Shown here: positions 41,288 through 50,944 of the stretch, piece by piece | Layout: each line of letters opens with the position of its first letter | Position numbering within the stretch: position 1 is the first letter of the stretch | DNA from: Shewanella seohaensis | GTDB lineage: Bacteria > Pseudomonadota > Gammaproteobacteria > Enterobacterales > Shewanellaceae | Length of the DNA: 64,000 nt | Reading direction: 5' to 3' | Assembly: GCF_025449215.1 (NCBI RefSeq) | Contig: NZ_CP104900.1 | Span: forward strand, 4,092,001-4,156,000 | Position numbers and translations under genes: made by a program | The notes under the pieces: model-generated | What the model saw: only the letters and a program-made list of their open reading frames with translations | Database searches by the model: none | What the model was told of the DNA's origin: nothing

Positions 41288-42826
41288 TTAACGATTGATC
41301 AGATATTGATACAGACCGACCAAGGGACTCGCAGTGGGTTTTCCATAGAGCGGATCGCCCTCCGTTGCACTGCCAGCGATATCTAAGTGTGTGTAAAATA
41401 AAGGAATTGCGGCATTTATGCCATGTTCAAACAATCCCGAAGCCTTAAGCAGAAACGCCGTCGGATATTGATGCCCACGGGCCGTTACCGAAGATGGCGC
41501 ATTGTTAGAAGATAAAATATCAGCCGCCCCTGAGACTTCACGGATCTTGGCAAAGTCCTCGCGGCGCAAAGTAGAAACCTCAAAGGGTTCGCCCCATTGG
41601 CTTGCCTGTAACGCGAGTGTCTGCGCACACTTGGCGCCACTGGCGACCGCATTTTCAACCGCAGCAGGATACGCCCCGTAACAACGTACCACATGGCCCG
41701 TGAGAGTCGCGACCGAGAACAACTCTGGTTGCACCGCCGAAACCGCTTTAATACGCAGATGACTTAACAGGTCAGCCAATACTAAGCGCCCTTCCGCATC
41801 CGTATTACCAATTCGCACCCGCACGCCCGCATGGCTAGTGATAATTTCATCGGTGACAAAGGCTTCGCTACCAATGCTATTACGCACTAAGCCCAGTTCG
41901 GCGATCACTCGGATCCCTTTAGGCTTGAGCATAGACAAGGTTTTAAATAACCCCGCCACGACAGAGGCGCCACCTTTATCGCGGCTCATGCCCGCCATTG
42001 CGCCGCCCACTTTCAGATCGGCGCCGCCCGTATCGTAGACCACACCTTTGCCTGCAAATAGGAAGGTACGAGTAATCTCGCCTTCGGGCAGATATTCGAG
42101 TTTCACCACCCGCGGTTGATGACGTCCGACGGCAAAGGAAGAACGCGCCACCGCGCTTAACAGTGGATAATCACGCTCGAGAATATCCCTATCTTCCACC
42201 ACTGCGGTTTTAATCACACTGCCTTTAAAGGCTTGCAAACAATATTCGGCAAAGGCCTTAGCCGACATACGCTCAGGTTCAGTGCCACATAAATCCCTTG
42301 CCAACACACGGCCAGCTTCTAATGCGTTGAGCAATTGACTCTTTTTAGATGTTAGAGACAGCAACCCTATAGCTTCAAAGGCTGGCGTTAAGCCCGTTGC
42401 CTCGCGTAATTCTAAGGTTTGCCATAATTCTTGACCGCAGGCGAGCGCCGCAACTTCAGTCGCAAAACCAAACTTGGGCGTGGTAGAAGGCACCACATAA
42501 AGCAGGGGACGCTTAGCGCCCGCGTCTTTAGCAATAGCAATAGCAGCTCTTGCCGCATCGCCAAATACACGCACATCGGCATAATCATCAGCCACTTGAG
42601 TGACCGGCGCTATGATTAAACGGCCACCGGCTAAACCGGGGGCAAACAGTAACGTCGGGCTCTTACCGACACGCTTATCGACCTTAGCACCATGCTCGGC
42701 CAATAAACTGATCTCATCAATTCCAATAGCACCAAGATCCGGTGTGACGACCACAACCGCATCCCAACCTTCACCATCAAAAATGGCATTTTCTGCTTGT
42801 ACATCAACAAAGTTAACTTGAAACAT
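41288..42826 (-). CDS. leucyl aminopeptidase family (M17) protein
   Basis: A 512-residue cytoplasmic metallo-aminopeptidase. The catalytic C-terminal half shows GKGVVYDTGGADLKVGGAM and MSRDKGGASVVAGLF (metal and catalytic Lys region), and the family signature NTDAEGRLVLADLL near residue 345. The N-terminal domain is less conserved (VNFVDVQAENAIFDG). It is not the closest form of E. coli PepA, where the first motif reads GKGLTFDSGG-like; here VVYDTGG occurs, so it belongs to a side branch of M17. AAGGA precedes the ATG. The function is release of N-terminal residues from peptides. Confidence 0.9.
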   Translation of the reverse strand: MFQVNFVDVQAENAIFDGEGWDAVVVVTPDLGAIGIDEISLLAEHGAKVDKRVGKSPTLLFAPGLAGGRLIIAPVTQVADDYADVRVFGDAARAAIAIAKDAGAKRPLLYVVPSTTPKFGFATEVAALACGQELWQTLELREATGLTPAFEAIGLLSLTSKKSQLLNALEAGRVLARDLCGTEPERMSAKAFAEYCLQAFKGSVIKTAVVEDRDILERDYPLLSAVARSSFAVGRHQPRVVKLEYLPEGEITRTFLFAGKGVVYDTGGADLKVGGAMAGMSRDKGGASVVAGLFKTLSMLKPKGIRVIAELGLVRNSIGSEAFVTDEIITSHAGVRVRIGNTDAEGRLVLADLLSHLRIKAVSAVQPELFSVATLTGHVVRCYGAYPAAVENAVASGAKCAQTLALQASQWGEPFEVSTLRREDFAKIREVSGAADILSSNNAPSSVTARGHQYPTAFLLKASGLFEHGINAAIPLFYTHLDIAGSATEGDPLYGKPTASPLVGLYQYLINR

Positions 42827-43044
42827 GACCCATCCTTTTTCATTATTGTGCCTGCATTATTCCCGCTATAACGCTTAATTACCAATCAAAAAATCCCTTT
42901 GTCCCCATCGAAAAGACTGAGGGTGGCAACTTTCGCTGCCACAAGCACACATAGGCTGATCGAGAAGATTAATCGGCAGAGCAGAATGTGGTAGGATCAA
43001 GCCAAATTTGCCCTATACCCACAAGACCTGATGAGGGACCTCCT

Positions 43045-44508
43045 GTGACAGCGTTAAGTCAGTTATACCCACAGCCTTTATGGCAATGGTTCGAACAAAT
43101 CTGTGCAATTCCCCACCCTTCCAAACATGAACAAGCACTCAGCCAACACATCCAAGCGTGGGCTAAGAGTAAACAACTCGATGTCGTGGAAGACGCGGTC
43201 GGCAATTTAATCATTCGCAAACCCGCAACGGCAGGAATGGAAGATCGCAAAATCGTCGTGATCCAAGCTCACATCGATATGGTGCCGCAAAAGAATGCCG
43301 ACAAAGTGCATGACTTTACCAAAGATCCTATCGAAGCCTATGTTGACGGTGACTGGGTAAAAGCCAAAGGCACGACCTTAGGCGCCGACAATGGTATTGG
43401 CATGGCGTCAGCCTTAGCGATTTTAGGTAGCGACGATATCAAACACGGCCCACTGGAAGTACTACTCACGATTGATGAAGAAGCGGGCATGACAGGCGCC
43501 TTTGGCCTACAAGCAGGTATGCTTGATGCTGAAATCCTGATCAACACCGACTCAGAGCAAGAAGGTGAAATCTACATGGGCTGCGCTGGCGGCGTCGATG
43601 CGCAGATCACTCTGCCTATGGTATGGCAAGCATCGGAGCAAAGTTACGCATCATTTAGCCTGCATTTATCTGGCTTAAAAGGCGGTCACTCTGGGGTCAA
43701 CATCCATTTAGGTCGTGGTAACGCCAACAAACTATTGGCGCGCTTCCTGTTTGAAAATGCCGATGAATTAGCGCTGGAATTAACCCAATTTACCGGTGGT
43801 TCACTGCGCAATGCCATCCCACGCGAAGCCAATATTAGCTTTATGTTACCCGCTGAAAATGTCGATGCACTGAATGAAAAAGTGCGTGCTTTTGAAGCCT
43901 TAGTCCGCGCCGAGCTGGCCATTGCCGACCCAGACATGCGTTTAGTGTTGAGCGAAATCCCAACGCCAAAACGCGTGATGAGTGAAAACAGCCAAAACAC
44001 GCTGATCGACCTGCTGCATGTATGCCCTAATGGCGTAATGCGTATGAGCGATGAAGTCGCGGGCGTGACAGAGACCTCACTCAACGTTGGCGTGATTAGC
44101 ACTAACGATGAAGAAGTTAGCATTCTGTGCCTAATTCGCTCGCTCATCGATTCGGGCCGCAGCCAAGTTGAAGGCATGCTCAATGCGCTGACCAACCTCG
44201 CTGGCGCTGAAATTGAATTCAGTGGCGCTTACCCAGGTTGGAAGCCAGATAACAGCTCACCCGTAATGGCAATTGTGCGTGAGACCTACGAGTCTATCTA
44301 TCATAAAGAACCGGTTATCATGGTGATCCACGCGGGTCTTGAATGTGGTCTGTTCAAGAAGCCTTATCCAGAAATGGACATGGTGTCTATTGGCCCTACC
44401 ATCCGCTATCCACACGGCCCGGATGAAATGGTTAATATCACTACAGTTGGTCAATATTGGGATCTGCTCCTTGCTGTGCTAGAACGCATTCCCGCTAAAG
44501 GTGAATAA
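43045..44508 (+). CDS. pepD: aminoacyl-histidine dipeptidase (peptidase D)
   Basis: A 487-residue zinc dipeptidase of family M20, which hydrolyses dipeptides including Xaa-His. The start is a GTG at 43045 with GAGGG upstream; a frame continues back to 42988 without better support. Motifs: VIQAHIDMVPQK with first zinc ligand, GTTLGADNGIGMA with the bridging Asp, LLTIDEEAGMTGAFGL with catalytic Glu, and NTDSEQEGEIYMGCAGG. C-terminal VIHAGLECGLFKKP carries the last ligand. Length matches E. coli PepD. It faces dinB tail to tail. Confidence 0.95.
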   Translation: MTALSQLYPQPLWQWFEQICAIPHPSKHEQALSQHIQAWAKSKQLDVVEDAVGNLIIRKPATAGMEDRKIVVIQAHIDMVPQKNADKVHDFTKDPIEAYVDGDWVKAKGTTLGADNGIGMASALAILGSDDIKHGPLEVLLTIDEEAGMTGAFGLQAGMLDAEILINTDSEQEGEIYMGCAGGVDAQITLPMVWQASEQSYASFSLHLSGLKGGHSGVNIHLGRGNANKLLARFLFENADELALELTQFTGGSLRNAIPREANISFMLPAENVDALNEKVRAFEALVRAELAIADPDMRLVLSEIPTPKRVMSENSQNTLIDLLHVCPNGVMRMSDEVAGVTETSLNVGVISTNDEEVSILCLIRSLIDSGRSQVEGMLNALTNLAGAEIEFSGAYPGWKPDNSSPVMAIVRETYESIYHKEPVIMVIHAGLECGLFKKPYPEMDMVSIGPTIRYPHGPDEMVNITTVGQYWDLLLAVLERIPAKGE

Positions 44509-44548
44509 TCACTCCAGCTGAATAGTCGCTAAGCAGACTTAAATAACA

Positions 44549-44590
44549 AAGGCCGTAGAGGGGTTACCAATGCGGCCTTATTGTTGCTTC
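44549..44590. terminator. terminator between pepD and dinB
   Basis: AAGGCCG and CGGCCTT around a 17-base loop, followed by T-rich sequence; weaker than others in the window. Confidence 0.55.
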
Positions 44591-44692
44591 TATTTGCGCA
44601 CTGCATAAGGCTGATTATCGCGTTAACTTACATAACTTAGCTAAGCTAGGTTAGATTGGCGCGGAGCCTGAGCCGCCCAGATGAGATAAACA

Positions 44693-45772
44693 CTAAAACA
44701 CAAAATCCAACTGCTTAGTTTCGCGGGCCATGAGCGGCGAAAGCGTGTCTTTACTCTCGGCGAGCCCAACAGAAACCCCGAGTAACCGAATTCCACGGCC
44801 CTCTTGCCTAGCCATTGCTTGGCTCAGTAGCTCATAAAACATCACCACGGAGACCTCGTCACTACGATGCTCGATGGTGGTCTGTTTAAAATCATTAAAT
44901 TTAAGTTTGACCACCTGCTTATGGATTTGCCTTCCCTTAGCGCTTCGCCCTAAACGGCTGGACAACTCTTGGATTAATCCCGGCATCACCTGCTGGCACT
45001 GCTCCAGCGTGTAAATATCCTGAGCGAGAGTGGTCTCAACGCCCACGGATTTGCGCTCGCGGCTCACAGAAATCCCGCGCTCATCGATGCCATGGGCCCG
45101 CTCGACTAACACGGCGCCAAACTTACCAAAACGGGCAATCAACTCTTGCTTAGGATAAGCCTGCACATCGGCGCAGGTATTTAAGCCTAGCGAAGACAGT
45201 TTTTCAGCGGTCACTTTACCGACTCCGGGTATTTTCCGCAGGGATAAGCTTTTAACGAACTCGGGGACCTCATCGGGTGGGATAACACATTGCCCATTGG
45301 GCTTATTTAAATCAGAGGCAACCTTGGCGAGAAATTTAATCGGTGCCACGCCCGCTGATGCCGTCAGCCCAGTTTCGGCCAAAATATCACGGCGAATCGC
45401 CTCGGCGATTAACGTGGCAGAGCCCTTAAACAGCTTACAATCGCTGACATCTAAATAAGCTTCATCGAGGGAAAGCGGTTCGATTAACTCAGTGTATCGG
45501 GAAAAGATGGCGCGAATTTGCTGTGAGACCTCTTTGTAGACCTGCATACGACCGGGAACGAGGATAAGATCGGGACACAATTTCAGTGCGTAACCCGTCG
45601 CCATAGCCGAACGCACACCAAATTTGCGCGCCTCATAATTACAAGTGCTGATGACGCCACGCTGCACCCGACTGCCGCCGACAGCCAGCGGTTTACCGCG
45701 GTATTCGGGAAAATCCCGCATTTCCACCGCAGCAAAATAGCAATCCATATCGATATGAATGATTTTTCGCAC
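44693..45772 (-). CDS. dinB: DNA polymerase IV
   Basis: Y-family translesion polymerase, error-prone, induced by DNA damage. The start is GTG at 45772 with GGAGG eight bases upstream, giving 359 residues beginning [20 protein letters not shown]; the longer frame to 45790 adds six codons that overlap the ribosome site. Palm motifs: [12 protein letters not shown] with the metal Asp, and [14 protein letters not shown] with Asp-Glu near residue 103. The helix-hairpin-helix segment is [18 protein letters not shown] near 180, and the little-finger domain follows. The C-terminal residues QLDFVF resemble a clamp-binding motif. A LexA box lies just upstream. Confidence 0.97.
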   Translation of the reverse strand: MRKIIHIDMDCYFAAVEMRDFPEYRGKPLAVGGSRVQRGVISTCNYEARKFGVRSAMATGYALKLCPDLILVPGRMQVYKEVSQQIRAIFSRYTELIEPLSLDEAYLDVSDCKLFKGSATLIAEAIRRDILAETGLTASAGVAPIKFLAKVASDLNKPNGQCVIPPDEVPEFVKSLSLRKIPGVGKVTAEKLSSLGLNTCADVQAYPKQELIARFGKFGAVLVERAHGIDERGISVSRERKSVGVETTLAQDIYTLEQCQQVMPGLIQELSSRLGRSAKGRQIHKQVVKLKFNDFKQTTIEHRSDEVSVVMFYELLSQAMARQEGRGIRLLGVSVGLAESKDTLSPLMARETKQLDFVF

Positions 45773-45796
45773 CTTGCATTCCTCCGACACCCAAAA

Positions 45797-45816
45797 TACT
45801 GTATATAAAAACAGTA
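45797..45816 (-). promoter_or_regulatory. LexA (SOS) box of dinB
   Basis: TACTGTATATAAAAACAGTA on the plus strand is an excellent match to the SOS box CTG-N10-CAG with TA-rich centre. It ends 24 bases before the dinB start. Confidence 0.92.
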
Positions 45817-45878
45817 ATCAAGTACCACTTATCAATTTGCCGCGGTGCTGTTTGCGCTTGGATTATAAGCGCTCAAAA

Positions 45879-45906
45879 AACAAAGGGAGCCCTAAGGCTC
45901 CCTTGA
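45879..45906 (-). terminator. terminator of chemoreceptor gene
   Basis: AAGGGAGCC and GGCTCCCTT with a four-base loop, followed by a T-rich tract on the minus strand. Confidence 0.88.
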
Positions 45907-45922
45907 TTTGCAACGTTTTGAA

Positions 45923-47926
45923 TTAAATCTTAAATTGCCCAATGTTGCGGGTGAGTTCGTGAGTCGCTTGCTCAAATCCTTGCAAACTTTGGGATAAATC
46001 TTGGCTCGAGAGCAAAGACTGATCGGACAAACCACGTACGCTAACCACGTTTTGCGCTACTTCTTCAGCCACAACGGCCTGCTGACCAATCGCGACGGTG
46101 ATCTCCACCGTTTGCTGCTGAATCGACACAATGGCACTGGCGATATCACTTAAGGCTTGCTCCACTTGCGTAGTCAAGTCTTGCCCGACTCTTGCCTGCT
46201 CAACCCCAGATTCCATCACCTGCTCGGCTTGTAGCGCACTCTGTTGCAGGGTTTGGATAATCCCTTGAATGTTGGCGGTAGAATCTTGGGTGCGAGACGC
46301 GAGAGTACGCACTTCATCGGCCACCACGGCAAAGCCTCGGCCCTGCTCACCCGCCCGCGCCGCCTCGATGGCCGCATTGAGCGCCAGCAAGTTGGTTTGG
46401 TCGGCAATGTTACGGATCACGCTTAACACTTCGCCAATTTGCTCAGATCTGCTACGTAACTCCTTGATGACTTTGGCCGCTTCAATCACTTGAACCGATA
46501 ATGCCTTCATACCTTCGGTCGCACGGGACACAATTTGAGTACCGTCATGGGCTTGGGTTTGTGCCTTTTCAGCAAAATCATTCGCCCGCTGGGCGCTAAT
46601 CGCCATTTCTTGGCTCGTCTGTGCCATTTGGGTGGCGGCCGTGGCCACTGAGTCGATTTGTTGTTTCTGCGATGACACCGAAGATACCGCTAAATCACAC
46701 ACTTGGCGCGCATCCATCACCCCTGTGCCCACCTCTTGGGTTAAGTTGCGAGTGTGCAGTAACATCTGCTGCACCTTTTCGGCAAAGCGGTTGAAGGCAT
46801 CACCCAGCTTGCCTAACTCATCCTCGCGCTCCATTAAAATGCGTTGGGATAAATCGCTATCACCTTCGGCAATGTCTTCCATCGCATCGAGCAATTTGCC
46901 GAGCTGGCGTCTAAAGGGCAATAACATCAACCATACTGTGATGCCGACCAACAGCATAATCCCTAAGGCAACAAAACAGGCATTCCAAAAGGCTTCGGTC
47001 ACTGGCGCTTCAATCACCTCATGGGGCAACATAAAGGCTAAGTGCCATTTTTGCTTAGGATAATCACCGCCCACGGACACAAAGGTTACCCGCTGCGGCA
47101 CACCGTTAAAGGTGACTTCGGCAAAGCCCTGCGCTTCGCGCTGCATTTGCTGTCTTAAGGCGGTAAAACCTGAGGTGTCCTTAAACTGGCTATCGATTTG
47201 ATTCGCAAGTGAGCCCGGCGGGAATTTATCTGAGAATCCAGGGAAATAAACCAGCTTACCTTCATCTGTCATCAGGAAGGCTTGGCCATAGTTGCGGTAT
47301 TTGATTGGCGCTAACAGGGTTTTACCAATGGTATCAATGAGAATATCCATACCACCAATCCCGATGAGTTCACCATTGGCACCATAGACTGGGGTTTTAA
47401 CCGTGGCTGAAATAGATCCATCGTTGGCATCGACCGCAGGATCGCCCACAAACAAGCTGCGCTGATCGATAGCCTCCTGCCACCAAGGACGCTTGTTAGT
47501 GTAGTAGTTTGGATCGCCATCGAAACGGCCATTAAGGTCGAAATACTCGAAGGTATTCGCCGAGCCAAAGAACACTGACTTCACATCGCTATCACGGTCG
47601 GAGAACGAGCGGAAATAGCGAATAATATCTTGGTACTGTTGATCGTTGGCTAAGTTACTGCCACGGGCATGATATTGGCTAAACCAATGGATAAGCCCAG
47701 GCTCGGCAAAAACCGAGTGGATCACTTGTCCCTTGGCAACAAAGTAACCACCAATCTCATTGGCCTTGAGAGCCACAAGCGCCGAAATGTCCGCATCCAC
47801 TTGCTTACGTGTGTTATTACTTTCTTTATTCACGAGCAAAGCGGCAACTAAAGTAAGAAGTACAGCGAGGGCACCGACGATAGTTACCACTAACTGCAAA
47901 CTAAGAGAACGTTTTATATATCTCAT
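45923..47926 (-). CDS. methyl-accepting chemotaxis protein with dCache-type sensor
   Basis: A chemoreceptor of about 667 residues when started at the ATG at 47926 ([14 protein letters not shown]); the frame extends 23 codons further without a clear site. First membrane segment at about residues 10-32, then a periplasmic sensor of about 290 residues with dCache features ([48 protein letters not shown]). The second membrane segment is [20 protein letters not shown], followed by a HAMP domain. The signalling tip is [37 protein letters not shown]. dCache sensors often bind amino acids or organic acids; the ligand is unknown. Confidence 0.94.
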   Translation of the reverse strand: MRYIKRSLSLQLVVTIVGALAVLLTLVAALLVNKESNNTRKQVDADISALVALKANEIGGYFVAKGQVIHSVFAEPGLIHWFSQYHARGSNLANDQQYQDIIRYFRSFSDRDSDVKSVFFGSANTFEYFDLNGRFDGDPNYYTNKRPWWQEAIDQRSLFVGDPAVDANDGSISATVKTPVYGANGELIGIGGMDILIDTIGKTLLAPIKYRNYGQAFLMTDEGKLVYFPGFSDKFPPGSLANQIDSQFKDTSGFTALRQQMQREAQGFAEVTFNGVPQRVTFVSVGGDYPKQKWHLAFMLPHEVIEAPVTEAFWNACFVALGIMLLVGITVWLMLLPFRRQLGKLLDAMEDIAEGDSDLSQRILMEREDELGKLGDAFNRFAEKVQQMLLHTRNLTQEVGTGVMDARQVCDLAVSSVSSQKQQIDSVATAATQMAQTSQEMAISAQRANDFAEKAQTQAHDGTQIVSRATEGMKALSVQVIEAAKVIKELRSRSEQIGEVLSVIRNIADQTNLLALNAAIEAARAGEQGRGFAVVADEVRTLASRTQDSTANIQGIIQTLQQSALQAEQVMESGVEQARVGQDLTTQVEQALSDIASAIVSIQQQTVEITVAIGQQAVVAEEVAQNVVSVRGLSDQSLLSSQDLSQSLQGFEQATHELTRNIGQFKI

Positions 47927-48167
47927 CCATCTTCCCGTCTGGTTAACCAACCACTTAACAAAAAAGCCTGCAAAAACAGTTTCACACGGTAACAATTTTT
48001 ACTAGCCAACAACAGCCGAAATGATGATAAAAAACGTAAACAAGTATTTGTAAAGAATAGACATTAGCAAAATAACAGGAATCGCTAAACAATCGACATC
48101 CATCAGAAGATCCCATTGCGATAGCGATTTTTTACAGAGTGTTAGACTAAATACTCAAAATCCAAAA

Positions 48168-48200
48168 ACAAAGGCCAGTCATTTAGTGACTGGCCTTTGT
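48168..48200 (-). terminator. terminator of bacterioferritin pair
   Basis: CAAAGGCCAGTCA (48169-48181) and TGACTGGCCTTTG (48187-48199), a 13-pair perfect stem. It lies 26 bases after the stop codon. Confidence 0.9.
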
Positions 48201-48225
48201 GCTTAAGCTGCGTAAGCGGGCGTGG

Positions 48226-48693
48226 TTACATCTTAGTTTGCAGATAATTCGGTAAACCAATTCGGTCAATCAAACCGAGTTGTTTTTCTAACCAATACAT
48301 GTGGTCAGATTCGGTGTCATCAAGTAACACTTCTAAGATCTCACGGGTTTGATAATCTTTTTTCGACTCACACAGGGCAATCACCTTACGCAAATCATCG
48401 GCGACCTTATACTCATAGGCCAAATCGTTACGCAGCATCTCTTCAACGTTTGAACCAATGTTGAGCGCTTCCCGCGCGGCCACATTCGGCACGCCTTCGA
48501 GGAATAAAATACGCTGTACCAGTTTGGCCGCATGACCTTTTTCATCATCCGACTCATGGGCAATACGCTCATAAAGTTCGTTCAGGCCCCAGTCTTCATA
48601 CATATGGGCATGCACAAAATACTGATCCATCGCCGATAACTCTCCCGTTAGGAGACGATTCAACGCGTCGATGACCTCTTTATCACCTTTCAT
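48226..48693 (-). CDS. bacterioferritin subunit, ferroxidase type lacking heme Met52
   Basis: A 155-residue ferritin-like four-helix protein. Using E. coli Bfr numbering, ferroxidase ligands E18, E51, H54 and E94 are present (TGELSAMDQYF, DDEKGHAAKL, DLAYEYK), and the last pair corresponds to E128 and H131 because one residue is inserted (DTESDHMYWLE). The heme ligand Met52 is replaced by Lys. Its partner gene 9 bases upstream has the opposite pattern. Together they likely form a mixed 24-mer in which this subunit oxidises iron and the other binds heme. Such pairs are known in other bacteria. Gene names bfr1/bfr2 vary between strains, so I leave the symbol empty. Confidence 0.93.
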   Translation of the reverse strand: MKGDKEVIDALNRLLTGELSAMDQYFVHAHMYEDWGLNELYERIAHESDDEKGHAAKLVQRILFLEGVPNVAAREALNIGSNVEEMLRNDLAYEYKVADDLRKVIALCESKKDYQTREILEVLLDDTESDHMYWLEKQLGLIDRIGLPNYLQTKM

Positions 48694-48702
48694 ATTCAGC
48701 TC

Positions 48703-49176
48703 CTATGACTCACTAATTTGCGATTGAAGATAGTTTTGAATGCCAGTTAAGCTAATCAGCTCCTGCTGTGACTCGAGCCAATCTAAGTGCTCTTCTTCAT
48801 CTTCAAGGATATCTTCGAGCAGATCGCGGCTCACATAATCCTGCTCCGCCTCGCAGAGGCTAATGGCATCCCGTAACAGTGTGAGTTGTTCCTGCACCAT
48901 AGCTAAATCGCAATCCAGCATCTCTTGGGTGTGCTCGCCAATACGCAGTTTTTCGAGCTGTTGCAGATTCGGTAATCCCTCTAAAAATAATACCCGCTCG
49001 ATAAGCTTATCGGCGTGTTTCATATCTTGGATGGATTTCTTGTATTCGACGTGATCTAGCTTCTCGAGACCCCAATGCTTGAACATTCTGGCATGGAGAA
49101 AATATTGATTAATGGCCGTTAACTCACAGGTAAGCACCCGATTGAGTTGTCCCACCACTTTAGGATGACCTTTCAT
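48703..49176 (-). CDS. bacterioferritin subunit, heme type with altered ferroxidase site
   Basis: A 157-residue bacterioferritin. The heme ligand Met52 is present in DMKHADKLIER, and H54, E127 and H130 (DEEEHLDWLE) are conserved. Two ferroxidase ligands are changed: E51 is Asp and E94 is Val (DLAMVQEQL). It probably cannot oxidise iron efficiently by itself but brings heme, complementing the neighbouring subunit. The two genes are 9 bases apart and in the same order, so they are an operon. A Fur-like box lies about 110 bases upstream of the start codon. Confidence 0.93.
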   Translation of the reverse strand: MKGHPKVVGQLNRVLTCELTAINQYFLHARMFKHWGLEKLDHVEYKKSIQDMKHADKLIERVLFLEGLPNLQQLEKLRIGEHTQEMLDCDLAMVQEQLTLLRDAISLCEAEQDYVSRDLLEDILEDEEEHLDWLESQQELISLTGIQNYLQSQISES

Positions 49177-49505
49177 AAGTAACGATCCTTGATATGAGTG
49201 AAAGATTGATCTAAATCAAGCTTCTAGCCTAGTACAGTTTTCAGCTTAACTCAAATTTTCTTTATTTTTCACCAACTTAAAGATAAAAAGCATTCTCATT
49301 ATCGCTTAGATTAGCCAGCTATCCTCCTCATATATCAAGGATTAATTTTATGGGTACGCTCAGCAGGTAAGTAAATTCTCTTTCTTGCAGTTATAAAAGG
49401 CACTCGTTAACTGATTAGCATAACCCGCGTCACTCATCCCTTCGTGAACTTGCGCTTTCCAGAACGAAATCGACGCTCAAAACCTTTGCAGCGCTAAAGT
49501 CGAGG
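49177..49505. other. intergenic region between bacterioferritin and nqrM
   Basis: This stretch holds the promoter region of the bfr pair and a Fur-like box (49285-49303). On the plus strand, AAGGA precedes a six-codon frame (ATG at 49350, TAA at 49368-49370), too short to call a gene. Nothing else is visible. Confidence 0.4.
49285..49303 (-). promoter_or_regulatory. Fur box upstream of bacterioferritin operon
   Basis: On the minus strand GATAATGAGAATGCTTTTT matches the Fur 19-mer at about 14 positions, with a perfect first half. It lies between the bfr pair and a short plus-strand transcript-like region, so the direction it regulates is uncertain. Confidence 0.55.
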
Positions 49506-49535
49506 CAAAAAAATAGCCTCCAGAGGAGGCTATTT
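49506..49535 (-). terminator. terminator of the nqr operon
   Basis: AATAGCCTC and GAGGCTATT around CCAGAG-type loop, followed by seven T on the minus strand, 16 bases after nqrM. Confidence 0.92.
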
Positions 49536-49551
49536 CAGTTGAAGCGGATAA

Positions 49552-49776
49552 TTAAATGATCCTGTCTTTCGTTAACTTCTCACGGCGCGCTTCTTCTGCG
49601 GCCATACGACGTTTACGCTTGTCGCAGGGATCATCACAATCGCAGGCTTTTTCAATCCCTAATACACCTAAACCGCCACAGCTTCCTTCAACGGCTTTGC
49701 GCTTGATGAGATAACCTATCGACATAAGCAAAAAGAACAGTAATAAAATCACAAATGCCGCGATAAAAGTGCTCAT
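49552..49776 (-). CDS. nqrM: Na+-NQR maturation protein NqrM
   Basis: A 74-residue inner-membrane protein of the former DUF539 family. One helix at residues 4-25 is followed by a Cys cluster (C33, C45, C47, C51, in GSCGGLGVLG and ACDCDDPC). It then has a basic tail. In Vibrio, NqrM is needed to deliver or insert the iron centre between NqrD and NqrE. It is the last gene of the nqr-apbE cluster, 11 bases after apbE, as in other gammaproteobacteria. Confidence 0.95.
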   Translation of the reverse strand: MSTFIAAFVILLLFFLLMSIGYLIKRKAVEGSCGGLGVLGIEKACDCDDPCDKRKRRMAAEEARREKLTKDRII

Positions 49777-49787
49777 GTTAACTCCAA

Positions 49788-50846
49788 CTACTTAAGGAAA
49801 GGCTTGAAGGCGTCACTGTAGTAGACTTTAAATCCTTCGCCTTGCTTTTCTATTAGCATTATCGCCAAGTGTTCTTTCTTGGCAAGCTCCAATGACGCTT
49901 CTGTGCCTAAAACCATCATCGCCGTCGCAAAACCATCGGCCGTCATACATTCCTTATGCAAAACGGTCACAGATGCTAGCTTATGATTAATCGGCAAACC
50001 GGTACGTGGATCAATTATATGAGTAAAACGCTGACCTTCTTCCTCATAATAATTGCGATAATCCCCCGACGTTGCCATAGCCATAGTGCCAGGCTCAATC
50101 ACCTGCTGCACCGCCATACCATCATCGGTCGGCTTCTCTATCGCGACGCGCCACGAGCTACCATCGCCTTTAGTGCCTTTAATGCTCAGCTCGCCACCAA
50201 TTTCGACTAAGTAACCGCTTGCATGGTACTTATCTAAAATCGAGGCCACTTTGTCCACGCCAAAACCTTTGGCGATTGAAGACAGGTCCACATATAAATG
50301 CGCATTGTGCTTGCTTAAGCGATTGCCTTCGATAGAAAGCTCACTGATACCCGTTTTGGCTTTAGCCGCATCGATATCGGCCTGAGTAGGCACTTTGGTT
50401 GGGCGCTTATCGGGGCCAAATCCCCATAGGTTCACCAGCGGCCCTAAGGTAATGTCTAAAGCTTTGTCCGTCACGTTATATAAACGCATGCCTTCTTTAA
50501 CCACTTTAATGGTATCAGGCGACACTTCAACGCTTTGCTCGAGCGGTAACTGATTGAAACGAGACAGTTCTGAATTAGGTCGATAGGTCGACATCTGGTT
50601 ATTGACTTGCTCTAGGGCTAAGTCAATTTCGGCCTGCAGTAATTGGGCCGTTGGCATTTGCTCATTGGGAACCACTTTAATGTGGTAGGTCGTGCCCATT
50701 GTGCTGCCCGCGAGGGAGATAACCTCATCCTGTTTACTACAGGCTGAAATAAAAAAGGCTAGACCTACAAGGACCAGCCAGTACACTGAATGCTTTAACA
50801 CTGAGGTTTTTAACACGGGGGTTTTTAACGCTAGGGTTTTAAACAT
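49788..50846 (-). CDS. apbE: FAD:protein FMN transferase
   Basis: Periplasmic lipoprotein flavin transferase that attaches FMN covalently to Thr of NqrB and NqrC. About 352 residues from the ATG at 50846. The signal ends in the lipobox ISAC near residue 36. Mature motifs: LAGSTMGTTYHIKVV, DLSSIAKGFGVDKVA near 200, SGDYRNYYEEEG near 265, THIIDPRTGLPI near 280, and the metal-binding MTADGFATAMMVLG near 310. The n-region of the signal has three five-residue repeats (LKTPV, LKTSV, LKHSV). It lies 98 bases after nqrF and 11 before nqrM. Confidence 0.95.
   Translation of the reverse strand: MFKTLALKTPVLKTSVLKHSVYWLVLVGLAFFISACSKQDEVISLAGSTMGTTYHIKVVPNEQMPTAQLLQAEIDLALEQVNNQMSTYRPNSELSRFNQLPLEQSVEVSPDTIKVVKEGMRLYNVTDKALDITLGPLVNLWGFGPDKRPTKVPTQADIDAAKAKTGISELSIEGNRLSKHNAHLYVDLSSIAKGFGVDKVASILDKYHASGYLVEIGGELSIKGTKGDGSSWRVAIEKPTDDGMAVQQVIEPGTMAMATSGDYRNYYEEEGQRFTHIIDPRTGLPINHKLASVTVLHKECMTADGFATAMMVLGTEASLELAKKEHLAIMLIEKQGEGFKVYYSDAFKPFLK
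50784..50828 (-). repeat. three 15-base tandem repeats in the apbE signal region
   Basis: Codons read TTA AAA ACC CCC GTG, TTA AAA ACC TCA GTG, TTA AAG CAT TCA GTG. Units 1 and 2 differ at three bases. They lengthen the charged part of the signal peptide without changing frame. Confidence 0.7.
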
Positions 50847-50944
50847 AGTGACTAACAACTCTTTTGGATGCCCTTTAATGCAAAAGTTGCAGATGAGAGC
50901 TTTACTCCACATCTGCAACTCTTCTCACCTTGGGCTAATTCACA

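Noticed and set aside
49350..49370. Six-codon frame after a Fur-like box
   Set aside because: Has AAGGA upstream but is too short to support as a gene.
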